Assembly (NCBI RefSeq): GCF_016863315.1
Contig: NZ_BOOQ01000024.1
Span: 185,892 to 249,891, forward strand
Reading direction: 5' to 3'
Length of the DNA: 64,000 bases
DNA from: Planotetraspora silvatica
GTDB taxonomy: Bacteria; Actinomycetota; Actinomycetes; Streptosporangiales; Streptosporangiaceae
Shown here one piece after another: positions 1-7,900 of this stretch. The position numbers were made by a program, and so were the translations under genes. How positions within the stretch are numbered: position 1 is the first letter of the stretch; each line of letters starts with the position of its first letter. Under the pieces are notes generated by a model, which had not been told where the DNA came from, did not search any database, and saw nothing but the letters and a program-made list of their open reading frames with translations.

Positions 1-190
1 TGGCCAGGATCAGGATGTAGGAGTACTGGCTCACCAGCGAGATGAGGTTGCCGGGGTTCAGCGTCAGACCGTCGGTGAGGATCTGGAACAGCAGGACGAT
101 CGCGACCAGCGTGAAGATCATCCCGAACTGCCGGGCGTTGGAGGTCGTCCCTCCGAACAGGGACTTCTGGAGTTCTTTCACGCGGCTCAT
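1..190 (-). CDS. Sugar ABC transporter permease, N-terminal fragment
   Basis: Only the first 63 codons are inside the window; the gene continues past position 1. The start codon overlaps the stop of the ATPase gene in an ATGA arrangement (187-190), so the two are translationally coupled. After a short polar N-terminus with basic residues, a hydrophobic segment (roughly residues 24-39, rich in V, L, I and F) begins the first membrane helix, followed by a short loop and a second hydrophobic stretch at the cut. This start is typical of MmsB/XylH/GguB-type permeases of carbohydrate-uptake family 2, which pair with a double-domain ATPase like the one encoded immediately upstream. The sugar cannot be read from this fragment. 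The mannosidase and shared operators nearby suggest mannose or another product of mannoside hydrolysis (inference). Confidence 0.85.
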   Translation of the reverse strand, partial: MSRVKELQKSLFGGTTSNARQFGMIFTLVAIVLLFQILTDGLTLNPGNLISLVSQYSYILILA

Positions 191-1734
191 GCTCGTTGCG
201 CCTTCTTCACTGAGGTCATCTGCTTCAACAGGAGTTCGGGGTCGGCGTCCTTGCGGAGGATTTCGCCGGTGATGGTCCCCTCGAACACCGTGTAGATCCG
301 GTCACACAGGCCGATCAGCTCGGGCAGTTCCGAGGAGATGACGATGACGCCCTTCCCCTGCTCGGCCAGCCGCTGGATGATGCCGTAGATCTCGTACTTG
401 GCGCCCACGTCGATGCCGCGGGTCGGCTCATCGAGGATCAGCAGGTCGGGGTCGGTGAACATCCACTTGGCCAGCACGACCTTCTGCTGGTTGCCGCCGG
501 AGAGCTTGGTGACCCCCTCGTCGACGGTGGGGGCCTTGACGCGCAGGCTCTTGCGGTAGTTCTCGGCCTCCTGGTACTCCCGCACCTGGTCGACCACGCC
601 GTGCTTGGAGATCTTGGACAGCTTGGCCGACACCATCGAGGTCTTGATGTCGTCGAGCAGGTTCAGGCCGATCGCCTTGCGGTCCTCGCTGACGTATGCC
701 AGGCCGTGCTCGATGGCGTCCGACACGGACTTGAGCACGATCTCCTTGCCGTCCTTGAAGATCTGCCCGGATACGTAGGTGCCGTACGAGCGGCCGAACA
801 GGCTCATCGCCAGTTCGGTCCGCCCGGCGCCCATCAGGCCGGCGAACCCGACGATCTCGCCGCGGCGCACGGTGAAGCCGGAGTGCTTGGCCACCAGGCG
901 CTCGGCGGAGATCGGGTGCCGGACCGTCCAGTCGCGTACCTCGAAGAAGACCTCGCCGATGTCCGGGGTGTGGTCCGGGAACCGGCTGTGCAGCTCCCGG
1001 CCGACCATGCCCCGCACGATGCGGTCCTCGTCGACGCCGTCCGCCTTGATGTCGAGGGTCTCGATCGTGCGCCCGTCCCGGAGGATGGTGATGGAGTCGG
1101 CGACCTGCGCGATCTCGTTGAGCTTGTGGGAGATGATGATCGAGGTGATGCCCTGCCGCTTGAAGCCGCGGAGCAGGTCCAGCAGGTGCTGGGAGTCGGC
1201 CTCGTTCAGGGCGGCGGTGGGCTCGTCGAGGATGAGCAGCTTCACGTCCTTGGCGAACGCCTTCGCGATCTCCACGAGCTGCTGCTTGCCCACGCCGATG
1301 TCCTTGATCAGCGTGTCCGGGTCCTCTTCCAGACCGACCTGGGCCATCAGCTCGACGGCCCGGCGGTTGGCGATCTTCCAGTCGATCACACCGCCGCGGC
1401 CCGGCTCGTTGCCGAGGAAGATGTTCTCGGTGATGGACATGCCGGGCACCAGCGCGAGCTCCTGGTGGATGATCACGATGCCGGCGTGCTCGCTGGCCCG
1501 GATGTCGGAGAACCGGCTCTCCGTGCCCTGGTAGAGGATCTCGCCGGAGTAGGTGCCGTACGGGTAGACCCCGCTGAGCACCTTCATCAGGGTGGACTTT
1601 CCGGCGCCGTTCTCCCCGGCGATCGCGTGGATCTCGCCGGCCCGCACCACCAGGTTGACGTCGGACAGCGCCTTGACTCCGGGGAACTCCTTGGTGATCG
1701 AACGCATCTCCAGCAGGACGGGTGCGCCGCTCAT
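187..1734 (-). CDS. Sugar ABC transporter ATPase, two nucleotide-binding domains (MmsA/XylG/GguA type)
   Basis: A 515-aa cytoplasmic ATPase that would energise import of a monosaccharide. It has the tandem arrangement typical of carbohydrate-uptake family 2. The N-terminal domain carries Walker [10 protein letters not shown] (residues 40-48), a signature-like segment [13 protein letters not shown] (147-159) and Walker [11 protein letters not shown] (166-175). The C-terminal domain has a degenerate P-loop (GLMGAGRTE in place of GxxGxGKS) but an intact signature LSGGNQQK (about 409) and [12 protein letters not shown] degenerate second P-loop is normal in this family. The next gene is the permease. 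No periplasmic binding protein gene lies upstream, so it is presumably encoded beyond the window or elsewhere. Two near-copies of the LacI operator lie 120-170 bp upstream of the start, which fits sugar-inducible expression. Confidence 0.93.
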   Translation of the reverse strand: MSGAPVLLEMRSITKEFPGVKALSDVNLVVRAGEIHAIAGENGAGKSTLMKVLSGVYPYGTYSGEILYQGTESRFSDIRASEHAGIVIIHQELALVPGMSITENIFLGNEPGRGGVIDWKIANRRAVELMAQVGLEEDPDTLIKDIGVGKQQLVEIAKAFAKDVKLLILDEPTAALNEADSQHLLDLLRGFKRQGITSIIISHKLNEIAQVADSITILRDGRTIETLDIKADGVDEDRIVRGMVGRELHSRFPDHTPDIGEVFFEVRDWTVRHPISAERLVAKHSGFTVRRGEIVGFAGLMGAGRTELAMSLFGRSYGTYVSGQIFKDGKEIVLKSVSDAIEHGLAYVSEDRKAIGLNLLDDIKTSMVSAKLSKISKHGVVDQVREYQEAENYRKSLRVKAPTVDEGVTKLSGGNQQKVVLAKWMFTDPDLLILDEPTRGIDVGAKYEIYGIIQRLAEQGKGVIVISSELPELIGLCDRIYTVFEGTITGEILRKDADPELLLKQMTSVKKAQRA

Positions 1735-1857
1735 GACCAGCTCACCTCACTCCGGGCCCGTCCCGGGTACGGCTGCGGGGCGGCGGGGCCGCCGTCCCTG
1801 GGCCGCCGGAGGGATCCGCGCGCGTCCGGCTGCAGGGGGCCGCGCCACGTCTCCAAT

Positions 1858-1903
1858 GACATTGTTGCCTCCGGGGGTCGACATCAGTTCAGACAACTTT
1901 GAC
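1858..1903. promoter_or_regulatory. Two degenerate LacI operators before the transporter operon
   Basis: Compared with the exact palindrome GACAACGTTGTC seen at 3504 and 4553, positions 1858-1869 match 9 of 12 bases and positions 1892-1903 (GACAACTTTGAC) match 10 of 12. They are 34 bp apart, about three helical turns, and lie upstream of the transporter ATPase start at 1734. Assignment to the neighbouring LacI protein is inference. Confidence 0.5.
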
Positions 1904-2232
1904 CGCAGCCTGAAACATATTTCGAAGACGAGGGGCTCCACAAAGCCCCGATTCGCTCATTTCTCGAACGATTCGCCTGTGCGGGGAGTGATCGGCGTGT
2001 GCTGGTGCCGCAGTCGTGCGCGGTTGCGGGCCGTGGACGACTGTCGACCAGGCCCGGAAGCCTCGTCGTGGGGGGCCGGCGACGATGTCCGCTGGGAACG
2101 ATCGTGCAGGGACGCTTGGCCCCGGCACCGGCTGACAGGCGTCTCCGCGCCTGCGTGGAGTTCCTGACCGGACACGGTACCGCAGCAGGAGGAGCCGGCG
2201 AACATAACGATTGTGGTTCCTCCTATCGGTCG

Positions 2233-2246
2233 TGACATCGTTGTCA
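2233..2246. promoter_or_regulatory. LacI-type operator, TGACATCGTTGTCA
   Basis: An inverted repeat with 5-bp arms TGACA/TGTCA around four bases. It matches the perfect palindrome found upstream of the kinase and mannosidase genes at 11 of 12 core positions. It lies in the space between the repressor gene and the transporter operon. Confidence 0.6.
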
Positions 2247-2457
2247 GGCAGGCAGCGGATAGAGACTGCTACCGCGTTACGAGAGTGTCAACTGGACTCG
2301 TTCCAATGTGGCCGTTTCGTAACGCGCTTTCGGCGGTCCCGAGGCTCTCACCTCGCATGATCCAACCGGGCCATGGCCCAGCGGGCCCCGCTCACGCCGG
2401 GCCGCGGGCGGTCGGTCGTGCCGCGATGACCGCTGTGCGTGACCGGCCGGTCCCGGC

Positions 2458-3471
2458 TCAGCGCGGCGGGGCGCCCCGCGCCACCAGTTCGGTGGGGAGC
2501 ACCACCGTACGCGGCCAGGAACGGTCCCCCTCGATCCGGTGGAAGAGCAGTTCGGTGGCGGTCCTGGCCAGCTCACGAGTGTCGTAGGCGATCACCGTCA
2601 GCGGGTACGGCACCAGGCGGGCCACGTCGAAGTCGTCGAACCCGAGCACCGCGGCGTCGCTGCCGCGCCGGTGCAGTTCCTCGATCACGCCGAGGGTGAT
2701 CCGGTTGTTCAGGGAGAAGAAGGCGGTCGGCGGATCCGGTCCTTCGAGCAGTTCGGAGACGACCCGGGCGGCCGCCAGCGGATCACGGACGCCGTCGCGG
2801 ACCAGCCGGGTGTCGTACGGCACGCCGGCCGGTGCCAGCGCGTCCTGCGCGCCGTCGAGCCGCTCACGCATGGTGTAGACGCCGATGGAGTCGAGCAGGA
2901 TGCCGATCCGGCGGTGGCCTGCCTCGACGAGCCGGCGGACCCCGGCCCGCGCGCCCCCGCGGTTGTCGAGCAGTACCGTGTCGGCGAGCAGCCCGCCGGC
3001 CGGCCGGTCGAGGAAGACCATGGGGGTGCCGAGTTCGATCTCGGCGCGCAGGAACGAGTGATCGTCACCGGCCGGCACCACGAGCAGCCCGTCGACACGG
3101 CGGGCGCACATGTCCCGCAGCAGTTGCTCCTCGCGCGCCGGATCCTCTTCGGAACTGGCGATGATGAGCATCGTGTCGTGTTGCCGGGCCACCTCGGCGG
3201 CGGCTCCCGCGATCGTCGCGTAGAACGGGTTGGCGATCTCCTCGATCAGCAGCCCGATCGTGGCGTTCGTCTGCCCGGAGCGCAGCGAGCTGGCCAGGGG
3301 GTTTCGGCGGAAGCCGAGCTCGGACACGGCGGCGAGCACGCGTTCGACCAGCTCGGGCTGGACGTGCGGCGCGTTGTTCACGACCCGCGAGACGGTTTTC
3401 AGGCTCACTCCGGCCAGGTCCGCCACGTCCGCCATGGTGGGCCGCCTCGTACGGCCGACGTCGCTAGCCAT
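2458..3471 (-). CDS. LacI-family transcriptional repressor of the sugar locus
   Basis: A 337-aa LacI/GalR regulator of normal family length. The N-terminus carries the family helix-turn-helix (about residues 13-33, MADVADLAGVSLKTVSRVVN) and a hinge helix (about 53-66, with the minor-groove-reading LASSLRSG). The rest is the periplasmic-binding-protein-like effector domain, ending with the usual GFDDFDVARLVPYPLTVI-type segment near the C-terminus. It is divergent from the ROK kinase gene; the 63-bp gap contains a perfect 12-bp palindrome at 3504-3515, so it probably represses itself and its neighbour. The effector is likely a sugar or sugar phosphate derived from the mannosides cleaved by the GH92 enzyme (inference). 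Confidence 0.93.
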   Translation of the reverse strand: MASDVGRTRRPTMADVADLAGVSLKTVSRVVNNAPHVQPELVERVLAAVSELGFRRNPLASSLRSGQTNATIGLLIEEIANPFYATIAGAAAEVARQHDTMLIIASSEEDPAREEQLLRDMCARRVDGLLVVPAGDDHSFLRAEIELGTPMVFLDRPAGGLLADTVLLDNRGGARAGVRRLVEAGHRRIGILLDSIGVYTMRERLDGAQDALAPAGVPYDTRLVRDGVRDPLAAARVVSELLEGPDPPTAFFSLNNRITLGVIEELHRRGSDAAVLGFDDFDVARLVPYPLTVIAYDTRELARTATELLFHRIEGDRSWPRTVVLPTELVARGAPPR

Positions 3472-3503
3472 GAAGGAACCATACCGGCTCTGACCGCTAT
3501 TGT

Positions 3504-3515
3504 GACAACGTTGTC
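3504..3515. promoter_or_regulatory. LacI operator GACAACGTTGTC between repressor and kinase genes
   Basis: A perfect 12-bp palindrome in the 63-bp divergent intergenic space. The identical 12-mer recurs at 4553-4564. The centred CG and odd-even symmetry are typical of LacI-family operators. Confidence 0.8.
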
Positions 3516-3534
3516 CAAGCCATAGGAGCGCCGC

Positions 3535-4491
3535 ATGTCCGATCTCGCCCTCGCCGTCGACATCGGCGGAACCAAGGTCGCCGCCGCCCTGGTCGCCGCC
3601 GACGGGACCGTCGCCGAGCGCGGGGTACGGGCGACGGTCGTCTCACCGGACCCCGAGGTGGTCTGGCGACCGGTGGCCGAACTCGTCCTGGAACTGCTCG
3701 CCGTGGCCGGCACGGCGCGGGTGGTCGGCGTCGGCGTGGGCTCGGCGGGCCCGATCCACCTGCCGGAGGGTTCGATCAGCCCGGTCAACATCCCGGCTTG
3801 GCGCCGCTTCCCGCTGCTGCACCGTCTCGCGGAGTTGGTCCCCGGGGTCCCGGTCCGGCTCGCCGGCGACGGCAGTTGCGCCGCTGCGGGAGAACACTGG
3901 CGTGGTGCGGGGCAGGGCGCCGACGACCTGCTGGGCATCGTCGTCTCCACCGGCGTCGGGGGCGGCCTGATCCAGGCCGGGCGGATGGTCGGCGGCCCGA
4001 CCGGCAACGCCGGGCATATCGGCCACGTGGTCGTCGACCTGGACGGAGTCCCCTGCCCGTGCGGGGGACGTGGCTGCGTCGAGGCGATGAGCAGCGGGCC
4101 GAGCATGGTCGCGTGGGCGCTGGACGCCGGGTGGCGGGCGCCCGTACCGGCGCCGACAGGGGTGGACCTCGCCACCGCGGCCCGGGCCGGCGATCCGCAG
4201 GCGTGCGAAGCGTTCCAGCGTTCCGGCCGTGCCCTCGCGGCGGGCATCGTCTCGACGGCGGCCATCTGCGACCTGTCCCGGGTGGTGATCGGCGGCGGGG
4301 TCTCGGCCGCCCACGACCTGCTCTTCCCGCCGCTGCGGGCGGCCATCGCCGAACACGGCCGGCTGGAGTTCCTGCGGGGGTTGACGGTGACGACGGCGAG
4401 TCTCGGCAACGCCGCCGGTCTGGTCGGCGCCGCGGCCCTGGTGCTCGCCCCGGAGGCGTACGCCGGCCGCGGCGTCGCCTCGCTCGCCTGA
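3535..4491 (+). CDS. ROK-family sugar kinase (glucokinase / mannokinase type)
   Basis: A 318-aa ROK kinase expected to phosphorylate a hexose in the cytoplasm with ATP. The ATP-binding DIGGTK is at residues 9-14. The ROK zinc site is present: GHIGH (160-164) followed by a C-x-C-G-x-x-G-C pattern with C174, C176 and C181, then an E. A GD-containing segment near residue 112 (GDGSCAAAGE) takes the place of the catalytic Asp region. There is no N-terminal helix-turn-helix, so it is an enzyme and not a ROK repressor. A GGAG ribosome site precedes the ATG. Between the divergent LacI repressor and the secreted mannosidase, it would phosphorylate the released and imported sugar; mannose or glucose is the best guess. 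Confidence 0.9.
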   Translation: MSDLALAVDIGGTKVAAALVAADGTVAERGVRATVVSPDPEVVWRPVAELVLELLAVAGTARVVGVGVGSAGPIHLPEGSISPVNIPAWRRFPLLHRLAELVPGVPVRLAGDGSCAAAGEHWRGAGQGADDLLGIVVSTGVGGGLIQAGRMVGGPTGNAGHIGHVVVDLDGVPCPCGGRGCVEAMSSGPSMVAWALDAGWRAPVPAPTGVDLATAARAGDPQACEAFQRSGRALAAGIVSTAAICDLSRVVIGGGVSAAHDLLFPPLRAAIAEHGRLEFLRGLTVTTASLGNAAGLVGAAALVLAPEAYAGRGVASLA

Positions 4492-4908
4492 CCAGACGGA
4501 CGACCACGGGAAAACGAACGGGTTGTTTCGCGGAGGTTTCGCGGTGAGTCTTGACAACGTTGTCTCAGAGGAACCAGGCTAGCCGCGATCTCCAGCCGGG
4601 TGCGCCCTTCCGCGAGCCCGCCATCCCCTTGTGGAGCTTCCGCATGGTCCAAGACCTCCGTCCCTACTCACGGCAGCGGTCGCGGCGGGTCTCGCCGCCT
4701 TACGGCACTCCTCCCGGCGCCGACCCACGCTGACCCCCCTCGGAGCCGAACCGCTTGGGCGCGGCCCCGGGCCGGCATACGGCAAGCCGGCCTGGGTGCC
4801 CCCACAGGCGACTCGCGCTCCGTCGCAGTCGATCGACTGCGGCAGCCAGGGTCTTCATCCCCCGACGATCGACGCTCTCGACCTCCATCGAGTCGAAAGG
4901 CCCCCGTG
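4492..4908. other. Long leader of the mannosidase gene
   Basis: About 417 bp without a convincing gene. It contains the perfect LacI palindrome at 4553-4564 and a promoter-like -35 overlapping it. The remaining 340 bp to the mannosidase start looks like a long untranslated leader, with no recognisable riboswitch. The frame is open in phase with the mannosidase back to 4600, but that extension lacks signal-peptide character and is unlikely to be translated. Confidence 0.55.
4551..4580 (+). promoter_or_regulatory. Mannosidase promoter with embedded LacI operator
   Basis: TTGACA at 4551-4556 is a consensus -35. It overlaps the perfect palindrome GACAACGTTGTC (4553-4564). A weak -10 candidate, CAGGCT at 4575-4580, follows at 18-bp spacing. 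Binding of the repressor here would block RNA polymerase directly. Confidence 0.65.
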
Positions 4909-7900
4909 ATGTCACATTCCCCCTTTGCCCGTCTCTTGTCCCTGAGACGGTTGGCCGCCGCGGCCGCGGCGCTTTCACTGCCGGTGTGGGTGCTCGCCGC
5001 CGCACCCTCGGCGAGCGCCGCGGCGCAGCCCGGCGACTTCAGCTCCTCGTTCGAGACGGCCGACCCGCAGCCCGCGGCGAGCACCGTCGAGAGCGCGAAC
5101 GGCAAGCCGGTCCAGGCGAACCTGAGCGGATCCAACCCAGGACTGCCCGGTAGCGTGCTCGGCCAGGTCGGCGTGGTGACCGCGAGCGCGGAGAACCCTC
5201 CCGGCGAGGTCGTCGCGAACCTCAAGGACGACGACTCGTCGACCAAGTGGCTGGCGTTCAGCCGTACCGGCTGGGTCACCTACCGGCTGTCCCAGCCCGT
5301 CGTGGTGAAGAAGTACGCGCTGACCTCGGCGAACGACGCGCCGGGCCGCGACCCCAGGGACTTCACCGTCCAGGGGTCGAACGACGGCAGCGCGTGGACC
5401 GACCTGGACGGCCGGACGGGGGTGAGCTTCAGCGGGCGGTTCGCCACCAACACCTACAGCTTCACCAACACGACCGCCTACAGCTACTACCGGCTGAACG
5501 TCACGGCGAACTCCGGTGACTCCATCATCCAGCTCGCCGACTGGAACATCAGCGACGGCTCGGACGTCGTGCGGCCGGCAACCCCGATGGTAAGCGTCAC
5601 CGGCCCGGGTCCGGTCGACGGCGCCAACATGAAGCCCGGGGCCGGATTCACCGGGGTGACCACGGTGCGGTACGCGGGCTACGCGCAAGCCGGCGGCCGC
5701 GCGTACGCGACCAACAAGCTGTACGACGTCGACATCCCGGTCGGGCCCAAGACCCGGCTGTCCTACAAGATCTTCCCCGAGTTCACGGCCGACGACCCGC
5801 GGTACCCGTCCACCTACGTGGCCGTGGACCTGCACTTCACCGACGGCACCTACCTGAGCAGCCGTTCCCCCCTCGACCAGCACGGCTACCCGCTCACGGC
5901 CACCGGCCAGGGCGCGGCGAAGGTGCTGGTGGCCGACGAGTGGAACGCGGTGCAGTCCGAGATCGGCGCCGTCGCCGACGGCAAGACGATCGACCGCATC
6001 CTGCTCGCCTACGACGACCCCCAGGCGACGGACTCGACCCGCTTCCAGGGCTGGCTCGACGACGTCGTCGTGACGGGCGTCGCCGCCCCGATCGACGGCT
6101 CCCGCCTGACCAACTACGTCGACACCCGGCGCGGGACCAACGCGACCGGCGGGTTCTCCCGCGGCAACAACCTGCCGATCTCGGCGGTGCCGAACGGCTT
6201 CAACTTCTTCACGCCGGTCACCAACGCCGCGGCCAACAACTGGGAGTACGACTACCAGCGGGCCAACAACGCGGCCAACCTGCCCACGCTGCAGGGTCTG
6301 GAGATCTCGCACGAGCCCAGCCCGTGGATGGGCGACCGCAACCAGATGTCGGTCATGCCCGTTCTCGCTGGCGGTCCGCTCACCGGAGCGCCGAGCAACC
6401 GCGCGGTCGCCTTCAGCCACAACGACGAGATCGCACAGCCGGACTTCTACTCGGTCACGCTGCAGAACGGCCTGAACGCGCAGATGTCGCCCACGGACCA
6501 CGGCGGCATCATGCGGTTCACCTTCCCGGCCGGGCAGGCCGCCGGAAGCCTCGTCTTCTACAACGGCACGTTCACCATCGGCACGGACGGCACCTTCACC
6601 GGCTGGGTCGACAACGGAAGCGGCCTGTCGGCCGGCCGCAGCCGGATGTTCGTGTCGGGCACCTTCGACCGGGCGCCGACTGCGACCTCCGCCACGTCCG
6701 CCACCTTCGACACCTCCGCGACGCGGCAGGTGGAGCTGCGCATCGCGACGTCGTTCCTCTCGGTCGACCAGGCGCGCAAGAACCTCGACTTCGAGGTCAC
6801 CGGCAAGAGCTTCGACCAGATCCACGCCGCCGCCACCGCGGCCTGGCAGGACCGCCTCGGCCGGATCGAGGTGCGGGGCGCGAACGACACGCAGCGGGTG
6901 ACGCTGTACTCGAACCTGTACCGGCTGAACCTCTATCCGAACTCGCAGTCGGAGAACACCGGCACCGCCGCCAAGCCGCACTGGCAGTACGCCAGCCCGG
7001 TCTCGGCGCCGACCGGCACGTCGACCGCCACGCAGACCGGCGCGAAGATCGTCGACGGGCAGATCTACGTCAACAACGGATTCTGGGACACCTACCGCAC
7101 GGTGTGGCCCGCCTACTCGCTGCTGTACCCGGACATCGCGGCCAAGATCGCCGACGGGTTCGTCCAGCAGTACCGTGACGGCGGCTGGGTCGCCCGCTGG
7201 TCGTCCCCCGGCTACGCCGACCTGATGACCGGCACCAGCGCGAACGTCGCGCTGGCCGAGGCCTACCTCAACGGCGTCAAGCTGCCCGACCCGCTCGCCG
7301 CGTACGACTCCGCCGTCAAGGACGCGACCGTCGCCTCCGGCCGCAGCGAGGTCGGCCGCAAGGGCATCGAGACGTCGCTGTTCCTCGGCTACACGCCGAC
7401 CTCCACCGGCGAGTCGGTGTCGTGGGCGCTGGAAGGCTTCATCAACGACTACGGCATCGGCAACATGGGCGCGGCCCTGGCCAAGGACCCGGCCACGCCG
7501 AAGTCGGAGCGCGCCAGGCTCAAGGAGGAGTCGGAGTACTTCCTCGAGCGGGCTCGCAACTACGTCAACCTCTTCGACACCAAGACGAAGTTCTTCCGCG
7601 GGCGTGACGCCGCCGGCAACTTCCTGACCGGCGACCCGCTCGACTGGGGCGGCGTCTACACCGAGACCAACGGCTGGAACTTCGCGTTCACCGCGCAGCA
7701 GGACGGCCAGGGCCTGGCCAACCTGTACGGCGGGCAGAAGGCGCTCCAGGACAAGCTCGACCAGTTCTTCGCCACCCCGGAGAACGCCGACCGCCCCGGC
7801 GGGTACGGCACCACGATCCACGAGATGCTCGAGGCGCGCGCGGTGCGCCTGGGCCAGCTCGGCATGAGCAACCAGCCGTCTCACCACATCCCGTACATGT

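Larger units (their letters stand above)
1735..2457. other. Intergenic region upstream of the sugar transporter with operator-like sites
   Basis: No convincing gene in about 720 bp. It holds two near-copies of the local LacI palindrome close to the transporter (1858-1869, 1892-1903) and a further site at 2233-2246. A short palindrome GGGCCATGGCCC lies at 2368-2379. The region must contain the transporter promoter reading leftwards, but I see no confident -35/-10 pair. Confidence 0.6.

Noticed and set aside
2368..2379. Palindrome GGGCCATGGCCC after the lacI gene
   Set aside because: No loop and no position suited to an operator; expected by chance in GC-rich DNA.
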